The notes below the pieces were generated by a model that worked only from the letters and a program-made list of their open reading frames with translations, searched no databases and was not told the DNA's origin. A stretch of 64,000 nucleotides of DNA from Chamaecrista fasciculata. Taxonomy: Eukaryota > Streptophyta > Magnoliopsida > Fabales > Fabaceae. Position numbers and translations under genes: made by a program. The first letter of the stretch is position 1; each line of letters begins with the position of its first letter. Below, piece by piece: positions 9,583 to 22,201 of the stretch. The stretch is taken from contig QANZ01031203.1 in the NCBI GenBank assembly GCA_003254925.1, positions 61,539-125,538 of the forward strand. The letters are read 5' to 3'.

Positions 9583-12500
9583 ATGGAAATCGATTCGGAG
9601 AAGAGTCTCTGCAGAATGCAATGCGCCTATAACTCCATGGTTAGCCTCTCTTCCTCCCTTATTTTCTTTTACTTTTTCTTTTCATTGAAGATTTTCTACT
9701 TGTAGCTCCCTTTTCTCTCCAACCTCATGTAGCTTCTAGTTTGGGTGCTGAAAAACCCTGAGAAAAACCACAAAGGGGGATTAGAAAAAGATTCATTAAA
9801 ATGTATCAGAAGATCTTGTAATATCCCGATTAGTGATTATCTATCATACGCGTGAAGTTCTATTTTGCGTTCAGCACTTATGTTCCTCGCCTTTCACTGC
9901 AGGATGAAGTGTTTGAAATTCAGAAAGAAACGTACAGGGGACAGCAATACAGCCAGATTTACTTTGCCCGCCTTCACTTGATGAGAACTCTCCTGTACTC
10001 ACTTGTTTCCCAGTGGAAACCTGCTTTACCTGGTACCCTTTTTCTAGTTTTGAACTTTCTACTAAGTATTTTCGTGGAAGATTTTGAGTAATTTTCTATT
10101 GCTAAGCATTTGTTAGTTTTAAATGATTTTCTCGGTCAATTTGTCTTGAGAATTGATTCAAATTCCTGGAGGTTTCTGACAAATTTAATTATTTCGGCCC
10201 GTGTTTCACTCTTGTAAATTGCTGGTTTGAAACCTGAATTATGTGGAAAAATCCGCCTTCCCTCAACTCATTGGTGAAATATTTAATGAGAATATTGAAA
10301 CTTCAAAGTTCAGAATGTTGTTGACTTAATTTTGTGTATTCATTAATCTTGATTATTAGGAAATATTAACTTGCAGGGCTTCTGGCCTATAGCATTAATT
10401 GCAGGGAAATCAAGGCTGACTTCACAACTCAATTAGTGTTAGAAAGATGGTGGAACCTGTTAATTAAAATGATGGAACCTATTTGCTAGTTTAGAAGTTA
10501 TTTACTAGTTTCGGTTTGCTGCAGTATGCACAGTGTTGGGACTGGAAGAGGGCAAAGAATGTGTCATTGTTGGAACCCTTTATAAAGACATGAAACTCAA
10601 ACCCTGCATACTTGATGAGTATTCTAAGGCGGTAAGAGTTTCTTCAAGTTTTAATAATAATTTGTTTCGTTCTATCATGAAATTCTGTAAACTGCTATAT
10701 TCTCTGCCAATGATTTACAGAAATCTGCAACTCCACTAGTCAAGCCTCATAACTTCATGCACCCAGATGATTATCTAGTTTTGGAAGATGAAAGTGGGAG
10801 AGTTAAGCTCAGTGGAAATGTCCTTCCTCCTTCTGTATATATAACAGGTCTATATCATGAATAATTTATCTTAGTTGAGTGAAATAGTTTTCAAGATAGG
10901 ATGACATTTCTGACAGATAGTGGCTAACTATTCCAAAACCTTTTGTATGGGTATCTGTAATTTCTTCTTCCCCCCCCCCCCCCTTTTGTTTTTTCTTTCT
11001 GTACTGTGTTCTTATGGTACGCAGAGTTGATCAAATGATAGATAATCCAATAATCTGAGGAAGGGGAAGACCAAAGAAAACTATCCAAGAAACTATCCGG
11101 AAAGATCTAGCTATCAATAACCTTACGGTNATCCGGAAAGATCTAGCTATCAATAACTTACGGTTGACATGTGCAAGGATAGAACACGTTGGCGTCAGTT
11201 GATTCATATAGCCGACCCCACCTAGTGGGATAAGGCTTTGGTTGTTGTTGTTGTTGTTGTTTGCACTGTGTTCTTATGAAAGGAGAATGGAGAAACATTG
11301 CTTTGCAAACTGTGTGATATTCTGAACTTATGTCTACCTTATTGCATTCAAACCTCTACTTAAGCAACTCATTTTTTTTTTTCTTGCAAATAAATTTGTT
11401 TTCATGTTATAATGTACCATAGATGGCTGGTGCACATAGCTAAACAGGCCCTGGATTCTGGACATGGGAGAGGTTTGTGTGAGAGTGGTAGAGGTAGAAA
11501 GGTTTTTATTTTCTTAATGGTGAATTAGAATGGAAACCTAATAAAATATATAGCCCAAAATTCCTGATACCCAATTTATAAGATAAACTTTTCAGTGGCC
11601 TTCCTTCTTTGACTTTGTTATGGACAGAACAACACTCCTTTGACTTGCCCTAAGCTGTCTCATATATATATAAAGATTATAATGTTATCCATTAAAAAAA
11701 ATTAAGAAAGGATGAAAGATGTAGAAATATCTTGTGTTTGAAATGCTTGAAAGCTTTTGTTTTAATAGTAAAGCTTTTAAAGAGAGAGAAAATACAAAGA
11801 AAAGAGACAATTAGAATACATGGACACTGCATTCTATAGTTGTCGTTCTGTTTCTGCTCATTTTATGTCATGTTTGTATTTTCCTGCTTCATTAGGAGAA
11901 GGCAGCCTAGTCCAAAACACATTTTTATACATCTGAGCCTATCTATAGTTCTGACTTTTTCTGACTGCTTAATGTTTTTTGTTGTCCAAGAAATACAACT
12001 TGCCTGTCATCCAAAGAATTGTCTGTTGACGCATTATTATATTGTATTGTCATCATGGGTGACAGGAATTGTGGTTGCTATACATGGAAAGGAAACTGGG
12101 GCAGGTGATTTTTTGGTTCAGGATGTTTTAGAAGCTGGCCTACCACCACAGATAGAACTTCCTCTTAAAACAAGTACTGCTTCCCAATCATTTATTTTTG
12201 TAGTGATGCCTTTACCTTGGTAGAGGATGCACATTGATGCTAACTAAACAGCATGTCCATTAGAAATATTATCTACAAGAATATGGTAGATTTTGCTGTT
12301 CTGGAATGTTTAATTGATGAGTATGATGTGGATTAGAATTCCACTTTCTGTACAAATCTGCGTGTTTGATCCTAGCTGAGAAGTTGTGCTTACTGAAAAA
12401 TGTAAATTGTAATTACCAATGGTAGAATGTCTTCTGTTTTATTTCTGTTTACAGTGGATGGCTTTCTTTTTTGTGGTGCAAGTTTTGATATAGTGTAGTA

Positions 12501-15500
12501 GCTATAACTTTTAGGCTCTAGCCTAGTTGTAATTGTTTGATTTTAACAATTGGTATCAGAGCTAAGGTTGAGAGTTCTATTCTTAGCAAACTACAGCTAG
12601 TACACTATTCTAGCAAGATTTTATTCTATTGCAACGGATGTCTTGCTCAATAATTTGTCAGACTTTTGAAAAGTTATCAGTGGTCATACTAAATTTGCTG
12701 CTTGTTGTCTGTTTCTTTTCTTATACTTTTGTTGACCAGGCCATATATGTTCGCTTGCCCTTTGTGCTTCTGGTTGTGCATCTTTATGTAGATTTCCTAT
12801 ATTCTGGTTATTAGAACTCCCCTTTTAACGAAAATTTTTGGTGCAAAACTTCTTGGATTCAACAGGGGAAGACAAATATGTTGTTCTTGTGTCAGGGTTA
12901 AGTGTTGGGAGCAGCAACTCTAATCCTCTCCAATTTCAGCTTCTCATCGATCATATTACTGGACATTTAGGAGATGAGAAGGTTTATCCTGCCCTTCCTT
13001 TTAAGCTTTCATGCTGATATTTATGTAACCTTTTAAACTCTTAACTTGTCAGAAGTGAAAAATTAAACAGGAGCAAAATATTGCATCTCAAATTGTTCAT
13101 GTTGTCATTGCTGGGAATTCTGTTGAGTTCTCCCGTGGACTTCTTAATGGGCAGGTATTGCAGCTCTTTTGACTTTTTTTCTTCAATGATTAACCACTTC
13201 GGCTTTCCTCCTTATCAATTTGGTTCTATGTGCTGATTATTTTCCCTGAGAAATTTAAACAACAAGCGCCCATATATTTGTCTCCTTTATCTCATCTTTT
13301 CAATGGAAGTGCCTTTGCTCAGGCATTGAAGATAAAATCATCATCTCTTTCTTCATTATAACGTTATTATTCAGTTCCTTTACCATCTAAGCTAGTTATA
13401 CTTGCTTATACTCTTCTTTAACACGATCTCCATAGTGAAGAACATTAATAGAGTGTTGAAGCATAATCATCAGATGGATATGCTCTTAAGTCTTAACTAA
13501 TAATCGTTTTGGGGTTGTGACCATATCACTTGGCCTTTTGACTTGCAAAGTTGACAACTCTGAGGAAGTGGATGGCCCCTTCTAGTCTGGGGCTCTAGAC
13601 CCCAATCATGTCATGTGAACTTGCAATTCATCACAGTTTACTACTACCATTCTTTGTTATTTTTACAAAATTATTAATGGAATTGATAGCATACACTGAA
13701 CTTATATAGTCATTATGCTTAACATTTGCAGAATTTGGCTGCTAAAGATCTCTCAAGGTTGTCTGAGCCTATAAAGGAATTGGATATCCTGTTGAATCAG
13801 GTCCTTTATTATTGTTTATATTATTTGGCCTGAGAATCAGGTCCTCTAAAGTTGTTTGTTTGCTAAACTGTACTTTTAGTCTCCATGCAAGAAGTTGCTT
13901 AATGCTTTTACATATGTTATAGATCGCTGCAAGTTTGCCCTTGGATATCATGCCAGGGCCCAGCGACCCTGCTAACTTCGCATTACCACAGCAGGTTCTC
14001 ATGCTGTCCTTTGAGAGTGCATTTATTCTGTATATAATCTGTGTTGTTTGATTTTGATACTAAAATTTGTCCTTTCAGCCTTTGCATAGATGCCTTTTCC
14101 CTGGCTCATCAGCCTATAACACTTTTAGATCCTGTACAAATCCTCACTGCTTTGAGCTTGATAATATCAGGTTCTTAAAAATATTTTGAGTACCAATAAT
14201 TGTCTGTTAGATTTAAGTATTTAACTGTACATTAAACTGGCACCTTGTTTGTCCCCAGATTTCTTGGGACGTCAGGACAAAATATAGATGATCTTGAAAA
14301 GTATTCAGATGCCAAGGATAAACTTGAATTCATGGAAAGGACCTTGAAGTGGAGGCATTTGGCACCGACAGCACCTAACACCCTTGGTATACATTACATG
14401 TGCTGCAATGCAGTAAATTATTTTTCGCTTGAGATTAGACAACTTTCTTGAAGTTTGATTAGCTGTCGATCCCATATGACCTGCTGTTTCCTGTAGATTA
14501 GGAAGCTAAAATTTAAAGCTTTCTCAAAAGTCAAGACTGTCCTTAAAAGAGTTATTTCTGAAGTTTGTATCAACTGTTGTATTCCAGGGTGCTATCCTTA
14601 TACTGATAGGGATCCTTTCTTCCTTGAGAGCTGTCCTCATGTGTATTTTGTTGGCAACCAAGATAAATATGAAACTCGTGTGATAAGAGGTATTTTTATT
14701 CTGAATTCTACTTCTCAAAAGCAGTTGTTATTTTTATTTCTGGTGTGCATTTATTACAACTTCTGCTCCCATCAACACATAAATCAGAAGAAAGAACCTT
14801 CCATTAGTTTTGCATGTTCATTGTAACTATTGATTGCAGGATCAGAAGGGCAGCTGGTGAGACTCATATGCGTTCCTAAATTCAATGAGACTGGAGTTGC
14901 TGTTATGGTGAGCTCTAACTTATTCACACTATCTTCTCTTTAGAAGGTTCCCTCATACCTAAATCACTTTTAAAAGTATTTCAATAGATTGTTTATACGT
15001 AAGCTGCAAGTTAGTTCCCGTGAATGTACTTGATAGAGTTTCCTGCACTGAATAATCACAGAAGGGCTAGAACACAGCCCTTTTAATCATTCTCATAAAG
15101 AAACAGTCCAAACCAGCAATTACGGAGTAATCTAACCAGTCAAACTCAGCAAATGGAAATAACTAAGACAGAAAATGTAACATAGGCTGGCATTTGAGAG
15201 GCCAGAGCCTCTCGCAAAGGTTTCCCTACCAATTTCCTCAGTGAACCCCCAAGCAAAACCCCTCACACAAAATAAAGCATGCACTCACACGCACAGCAGC
15301 CCTCAAACCTCTACTACTGTGTCAGAATTCGTTATGCATTGCTGTCCCTACCTTCTGTACTGATTAACACTTCATCCCCTTCCCTTTTGCCACTCCGGAT
15401 CTGTTCTACTGCTGGCTCAATTCTCTCAGGCCCATTCTTGTTTCTTCTTTTGTAAGTTTTCAGTTCCTTTGCCTCCTAGGCCCATCAGTACTACTAAACT

Positions 15501-16733
15501 TACTGTTAGCATAGTTGCTTTTCAGTTAAGTAAGGAACCTGCTCATATAAAGAGAAACCTACTATTTGGTCCCTGAATTTGTACCAAGTCAACTAATTAG
15601 TCTCTGAATAATTAGAATATACAATTCAGTCCTTGAATTATTACGATCACCAACAGTTTGGTCCCTGAGTAAAATTAGGGACCAAAAATTAAAAAAATTC
15701 AGTAGAAATTTAGGGACTAAAAAGTATAAAATCAGTTCAAGTTCAGGGACTAAATCGTCACTATAGACCAAATCTTTGACAATTAAAATATTTCAGGGAC
15801 CAAATTGCGTATTTTGATTATTTAGGACTAATCAGTTGACTCGGTATAAATTCAGGGATCAAATAGTAGGTTTTCTCTCATAAATGACCAATAGAGTGAT
15901 AGTATGATGCTTTGCTAGAACTTTCATGTCATCTTTCTTGTTGCTTTTCTCCATTCTATTATTGAACAAGTTAACAAAAAATTAATTATTAGAAATTGTG
16001 TTAAATGACTTTTTTTATTTCTCAGTATTACACTCAAGGGTTATTCTCAAGAAAATTTTGAATTGAAAAGAAGGATTTTCTTAAAACTGATTCAATTTTA
16101 CTGATGTTGCTGCATGGATATAATGCATGTTAGCCTTAGCAACTCGACTGAAAAAAAGCTGCTATTCTTCTTTCTTTTTCTGCTTTATTTTTTTGGAACA
16201 AAGCTCCAAAAAATTTAGATTAGGTGTTTTCTGTTGATATTGTTGAGCGACATGAGATGAGATAGTCTGGTGTGAAGATTTTCTGTTCTTTTTTCTAGTT
16301 CAATTGAAACTAATTGCAAATATCATGAAATAAGGAGAGCATTTGTTCTTGAAGCCCTTTACCTTTGAGGCATAACACCATTACATCAAATTATAACAAG
16401 ATAGGCTCATCTACAACTTTTTGAAATCTTGTTAGTCATTTAGTTGATATTACATTGATAGTTGATATACCATGATCATTATTCACCTGGCCATGTAATC
16501 TCTTCTGCATGGCCTTTTAAAGCTGAAAGTTTTGGTTCAACCCTACATGGTTGATTCTAATGTGATTTTGTGGTTTTCCTATTGTTTGATGAAAAAGCAA
16601 AGTTGATTTCCTGGAAAGGGTTTTTTTTTCTATTTGATGTGATTCTTACATTAATATTCTGTCTCTTTTGCAGTTAAATTTGAGGGATCTTGAATGTCAC
16701 GTTCTTAGTTTTGGAACTCAATTCAGCTCTTAA
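9583..16733 (+). CDS. POLD2: DNA polymerase delta small (B) subunit
   Basis: This is the p50 regulatory subunit of replicative DNA polymerase delta, which bridges the catalytic subunit POLD1 and POLD3 in the nucleus. Fourteen exons with GT-AG borders and consistent phase give 439 residues: 9583-9639, 9903-10032, 10525-10631, 10721-10847, 12066-12173, 12866-12981, 13071-13154, 13732-13800, 13923-13994, 14079-14170, 14259-14386, 14588-14689, 14840-14907, 16674-16733. The N-terminal part (about 20-60, GQQYSQIYFARL) and the OB fold (about 60-165, with VIVGTLYKDMKLKPCIL) precede the inactivated phosphoesterase-like domain of B subunits (about 180-400), which includes YVVLVSGLSVGS and CPHVYFVGNQDKYET. 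Length matches plant POLD2, and all frames are intact. Introns 4, 5 and 13 carry transposon insertions; intron 13 is about 1.8 kb. Confidence 0.96.
11017..11264 (+). mobile_element. 5'-truncated RTE-type LINE in POLD2 intron 4
   Basis: A perfect 14-bp target duplication (ACTGTGTTCTTATG, 11003-11016 and 11265-11278) brackets the insertion. Its coding tail reads GRGRPKKTIQETIRKDL, then DRTRWRQLIHIADPT, the conserved C-terminus of RTE-clade reverse transcriptase proteins. It ends in a (TTG)n tail at about 11239-11262, the usual RTE 3' end. Only the last 70 or so codons remain. A single N at 11130 sits between two near-identical stretches of about 33 bp, which looks like an unmerged contig overlap rather than biology. 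Confidence 0.85.
12487..12620 (+). mobile_element. LTR end plus primer-binding site fossil in POLD2 intron 5
   Basis: The stretch ending TTTTAACA at 12548 is followed by TGGTATCAGAGC at 12551-12562, the primer-binding site complementary to initiator methionine tRNA used by many plant Copia and TRIM elements. The upstream 60 bp would be the end of an LTR. No partner LTR or coding part was found nearby, so only a scrap remains and its ends are approximate. Confidence 0.5.
15549..15880. mobile_element. Inverted-repeat MITE in POLD2 intron 13
   Basis: The left end (GAGAAACCTACTATTTGGTC, from about 15551) pairs with the right end (complement of GATCAAATAGTAGGTTTTCTC) over more than 50 bp, and most of the element is palindromic. 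Flanking sequences (TCATATAAA on the left, TCATAAATG on the right) are similar but not clean duplications. No open frame is expected. The long palindrome would form a hairpin in the unspliced POLD2 transcript. Confidence 0.7.
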
Positions 16734-18377
16734 CCGTTCATAATGAAGTGTCTGTGGTAACTAAAGCGTGACCTGTTAAGATTTATCCTCGGTTGTAATA
16801 TGATGTGGTTTTTCCATTACCATAGTTACAGATGCAATTTATTAAAAGCTAGTTTGATTTGATTGCTAAATCTGTTTATATATGTTTTAATAGCCGTTAC
16901 ATCATCCTTGTAAGTTGTAATATACTTATTTATCATGTGAGGTAGCAATCTTCTGAATATCATGTAGTTACATCCCAGGCACGACAGCTATGATAGAGGT
17001 TATTGGACGTTTGTTGATTGCTGCCTAGCATACGTTGTATCCTAATTTATGGACCCGAAAATTATAATTTTTTTTTTCTCAAAAACACACTTTGGATTTG
17101 TGTTCTGTTTTAGAGTATATATATTTCAAATGTCCTTAAGAAAAACGATTTCTTTTCATTGGTGCGGTGACTACAGATTCACTATCCTGAATGAGAAGTA
17201 GAACTGGACAGCCAAAACATGTATCATTATAGCAACAATGCCTGATGGTATCACATCGTATTCATTTTCGGGATATTCTAACTAATAACCCAAAAACCCT
17301 CTTCTGCTTTACACTTAACCTCTTTCAGAAGGTAAAGAATAAGAGAAGACTGCCATTTATTCACCCACAATGGGAGAAAAGACTAAGATGTTGTACCATG
17401 TACGCCTTTATTTTTTAATTATATGCTGCCTATGTATAAGTAAACTATATTTCCTTCTATATTGTCGGAAAGGGAAATGATATGAAGAGATGGATAGTCG
17501 GATTTCACCACCTCTCAATTTTTTTTAACAAACAATCACATCTCTTGAATGAGATAAAAAAGTTTTTTTTTTTTGTAATTTTTATATGTATTCAAGTAAT
17601 GATACAAATAAAAATAAAAATTGTTGGGACAATGATACTTTCTATAGCAAAACAATGTTCAGGTCTCGGCAACATGGCTTTTGTATTGTAGCTGCCGGAA
17701 GTGATTTAGCATGACACAAATCATTGTAAAATCAAAATCATGCATAGGGAGTAACGGCTATAAATCCCTTCTCGCGTTAATTTATCCCATTTTCCACACA
17801 AGAAAAGACTGCTGGCCTTAACTCAAAGTCTCAATCTTATGAACGTAAGACAAAAATATATGGCATCTCACACCATTTGCCGCTGCCTCTGCTAAGTGCT
17901 AAGGTTCAACACATCACCGAGAAATTTTGGGATTTTGCGTGTTGCCAAATGTAGAAAGAAAAGGCGGACAGTAAGAGAAGAAGATGGTCAATGTTATGTT
18001 ATGTGAGAGCCCATCAAATTGCAGCAATACTTTGGTGGAAATCATAGAAAAGGTGAGGTTCATTCAAGTTCTTCACATATTTCTACTCTTGCTGTTGTTG
18101 ATTATTAATGTGACTGAAGGTGAGATTTATTAGAGGCCGAAAGTATGGACTAGCTTAGTTTCAGTACCTATTATTAATCTGTAGTGCTTATTATTCTGTG
18201 TCTCTTGAGTCTTGATAGTGAGGATGGATCCACTGCAACTGCAACTGCAGTGTGGAACAAAAACTCAAAACTCAAAACACATTGTTTCAATAAAGTGGAA
18301 ACACTGCATTTTATTTCAAACTTCTTGTTTCACATTGCAGGGTGAGTGCAGTCAAACCCACTGATCCCTTCTCCTTG
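16734..18377. other. POLD2 3' flank and intergenic DNA
   Basis: The first few hundred bases should include the POLD2 3' UTR. Nothing beyond that could be supported; open frames such as the one at 17482-17691 are Lys/Phe/Ile-rich and look random. Confidence 0.5.
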
Positions 18378-18533
18378 ACAAAAATGGATCAGTTAAAGTA
18401 GAGTAGCTAAATTATTGCTAAAGTATCATTTTTGAATCATTGGATGAGTTGACTGAAAATTAATGTGTTGACTTTTAATCTAAATTAATGGTGTAGATTC
18501 AAAACTTCAGCTATTGTACTGAGCCATTCCCCC
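18378..18533. mobile_element. Possible short MITE
   Basis: ATGGATCAGT near 18384 pairs with ACTGAGCCAT near 18518-18527, and the next bases inward (AGTAGCTAAA and CTTCAGCTATT) also pair, giving imperfect inverted repeats of about 25 bp. Flanks TCCTTGACAA and CCCTTAACAA match at 8 of 10 bases, as a decayed target duplication might. A related tip, GGGAATGGCTC, lies at about 19112. Low confidence. Confidence 0.35.
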
Positions 18534-21500
18534 TTAACAACATCATACTAGATTGATTCTAGAAAACTAAAGGATTTTTTTCTGAAAAATTATTATATTC
18601 AAGTTATTGTTTTATTCCCAAAAATTGAAGCAGTAGATAGTGATAAAGGACCTCTGGCCAAAAACAAAATAGTGATAAAGGACCGTCTTAATAAGATGGT
18701 CAAAGAATCAACTTGTTAGGAGTTATTAATTTGAGACTTCATTAATTTTCTAAGGAATTTCAATAATTTTAATGATTCTATGAAATCACAGCCTCTGCTT
18801 GCTTCCATGACCCAAACCTAGCAGCACAAACATTTTAGTAGTTGAAATTTCCTAGACCACAAACTGTGGGGAAAGTAAAGTATGTAAAATCTACTTTATA
18901 AGTAAAATTAGAGTAAATTGACATTCTAATCTCTAAATTATATGGACACTATTATTTTAGTATCTGAATTTGATTTAGTTTTCAAAAAATTATAAATTAT
19001 TACAAGTTAGAGTAAATTTATAAATTGTATTTAAAAAAATTAAATTATAACAAGTCATTAATTTTCAAAGACTAAACTAAATATTTCAAAAAATTTTAGA
19101 CTAAAATAATAGGGAATGGCTCGGCTACAGTATGAGTTGATAATTTATTTCTCATTAGATTGCGGTGTATGAGTTTTGCAAATTTTAAAAGTTCTTTCTA
19201 GTAGCTTTAATTATGTTAAATATGTTTACAATGACATGAACATGCAGGAGGGAAATAGATCTACTATCCCCCTGATATGGTAGGTTTTTCTTCCTTGTAA
19301 TGCTGTTGTTTTAAGATGAAAAAAAAGTTTTGCAAATTTTAAGCCTATTTTTTTTCCAAAAATTAGTAACTTTAGTTTTGGAAGAAAGAATTAAGATTTG
19401 AGAGAATTCAATTATTCAAATTTTTCAGAGTAGAATGAGGAAAGGCCGAAAGGGTAATATAATGTACTATTAGAAAAAGCTTGTATATACAACAAACAGA
19501 GGTTGACGTAACATTACACAGTCGCTAGCCTTTGTTTGTACTGCTTCCTATAATTTCAAAACCTATGCATTAAATTTGAATGTTTCTGGCAGACATAGCG
19601 TAGAACCATAGAAGGAGCCTCAAGAGTAATCATGGAGAAGCATTATCATTTATCATGGCCACAAGCTTTTGATCAATGACATTGGTATTGCTGATTTCAT
19701 AGACCCTGTCGAGTCCTTCAACATCAACAAAAGCTCACGCTTCATAGTTTTGTATATTGTACCATCATTTTCTGAACTATTCATGCTATTCTTACATATT
19801 GTAGTTTTGCATCATATCAGTGTTGTTTTGAAAACTAAATTTCCCATTTATTCATATTCCAAACAAAATTAGATACATACTGGCTTTGTCTCGTGAACTC
19901 TTTTTTGTCCATCCCTAATTAATATAGGAAGCAGCTTGGTGTACCTAAATCCTTACCCATCTCAACCAGTTTCAAAAAGCCCTTAACATGAACAGGAGCT
20001 TTACTTTTGGATATCAGATTTACAACACATACGGGTGTACTTCTATTTTTTGGTCAAGTTAAGAATTTTGTAAGACAAACACCAATGACCTTTTGACAGA
20101 GTCCTGATTTCATTGGAATAAAGAAATGCTTAAAAAAAAACAAATGAAATGCCTTTTCAGTTCTCTCTAAGCACACTTGGGGAAAAAGTTGAAACTTGAG
20201 AATTTAATATACAACAATCTCAGCTAAGGAACAAGTGCTTCATAGCTAAGCTTTGCTGGATCATAAAGCACACAAGGGATTTGACAGCATTTAACTGAAT
20301 GTGTGAGTTGTGGCAATGAATCCACTTAATGAGATTGACCACACAAGTTCCCATGATTGGTTTTTGAGGAGCAAAAGCCAAAAAGGTGGTAGCTTCCTAG
20401 TTCCTAGATAGAAACCACAAACCTTTAATGCATCTGTAAAAGTTGGGGATTAAATTAGATTAGATAAAAAGTGAAGATAAAACTGAATCATGAAATGCAA
20501 AAACAGCCTTGTGATTCAGAGAAAAGTGGCTTCTTCACAAGGCACATGTGTTCAGTGACTTTCCCTTTTATTTTGGAAAACAACATGCCCTCTACCACTA
20601 TGGCTAATCTTCTTTTAATTCATCCCACCATGTTGAATAATTTATAAGCCTCATCTACCCAATCATCACACGCGTCCCTCCTTTTTAGCCGTTGGATTGC
20701 TCTAGATGCATATGATATCCTCTTGGCCAATATTCATCCAAGATCAAAAGCCATAAATATTAAATAGGACCCCAAAATTGGATTTTTTTTTTTTGTGTGT
20801 AAAGCAAATTATAGGACCGAAGGTACCAAAGCAAATAGCATATGGCATATGCCCCTTTCGGCTTGTACATGCGGCTCATCGAGCGCAAAATGAATGACCC
20901 TAATCAATTGCTAGGGAGTCACATTTTTTGTGTGATTTTATTTGTTAAAATAGAGCCACTCTCAATATAAATATGAATTTTAAACAAAGATTATGACATT
21001 TAAATTAAATTTAATCGATGAGTTGACCAAAAAGACGATTTATAGATTAATATGTACTTATATAAACATATAGAAGCAACAAGACTTTTGAAGAAAAAAG
21101 ATTTCTTACAAGTTACAATTTTAAAATAATAATAATACTGTGTGTCGTAGTTATCCATCAATGTATGAAATTATATTTAAATAATGATAATGTGCATTTT
21201 CTGAGAGACTAATAAAGGAAAAGAGGAATAGATAATCCATATCNAAAAAAAAACTTATCCACTCGGCCTCTAAGATAATTTATCATCTAGTCACAAATCG
21301 TTTTTTATTAAAAATATTAAGAGTCTTATAAATTCACAGAATAAACACATGCACATTTTTTTAAAATGAAATTAGACCGGGAGGTAAAAAAAGAAAATAG
21401 CTTTGCTAGTTGCTATTAGAAAATGAAAAAAAGAAGAGGACGGAAAATTGAATAATTGATGCTTCTTTCAGGACTTGATCACAAAGTCAAAATAGGCTTT

Positions 21501-22117
21501 CGTCAACTTTCCTCTTCCTTACTTTCTCTTGCGACCAAGCTCTCTGCAATCTGCAATTTCTTTGGAAACCATGTTTTCTTGCTTCTTGGAACAACAATCC
21601 TTTGATTAAACCCCACGATCCCGCTTCCTCCATTTTCTCTTTCTCCCAAACACTTCCAAAATCCCACCCAACTTGTAATTTAATTTCTATTAATACTCTC
21701 TTTCAAGTTTCAACACCATCAACAAAAACCATTCACTTGCTTCTTTAGTTGATCAGATCTTTAGTTGATTTGAAAATTGAAACTATAGTAATAAACTCTG
21801 TCTACTCAAATCCAAATTTGATACCTCGATTTCTTCTATCTTCCATACCGATTTCCCTTCTCTCCTCATATTCAAACTTATTTAGTCTTCCTTCTCCAAT
21901 CTCCACTGATTCTCGCTCTTCCAACTGAATTACTATCTCCTCATAGTCTGTGCTTACCTTACCTCTATCATCTATACTCTTCTGTGAAAAAATCGTAATC
22001 TCATCTCATGCTTCCGGATATTAATTTTAAATTTCAGAAATCCATAGTGTCTCGTGTTCAGGAGGCATCGGGGTTTTGTTCAGTGCTGAATTTCTTAGGG
22101 ATTTGTTAGAGAGGGAA
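18534..22117. other. Gene-free intergenic stretch before PP2C
   Basis: About 3.6 kb of AT-rich DNA with no family-like open frame on either strand. A single N at 21244 is an assembly joint next to an A-run. The last 600 bp (about 21480-22117) are pyrimidine-rich (CTTC, TCTC), typical of a plant 5' UTR and core promoter, and probably belong to the PP2C gene. Confidence 0.5.
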
Positions 22118-22201
22118 ATGTGGGATGTTTTCGTGGTTGGCAAGGATAGTTTCTGCGTGCTTGAGGCCGGTCAGGCGGTATGCCCGCATGAGCAAGGATG
22201 A
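22118..22201 (+). other. Upstream ATG overlapping the PP2C start
   Basis: An ATG at 22118 opens a 27-codon frame that overlaps the PP2C start (22125) out of frame and stops at 22199-22201. Both ATGs have G at -3 and T at +4, so neither has an obvious advantage. If the transcript starts further upstream, scanning ribosomes meet this ATG first. Whether it lowers translation is inference. Confidence 0.4.
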
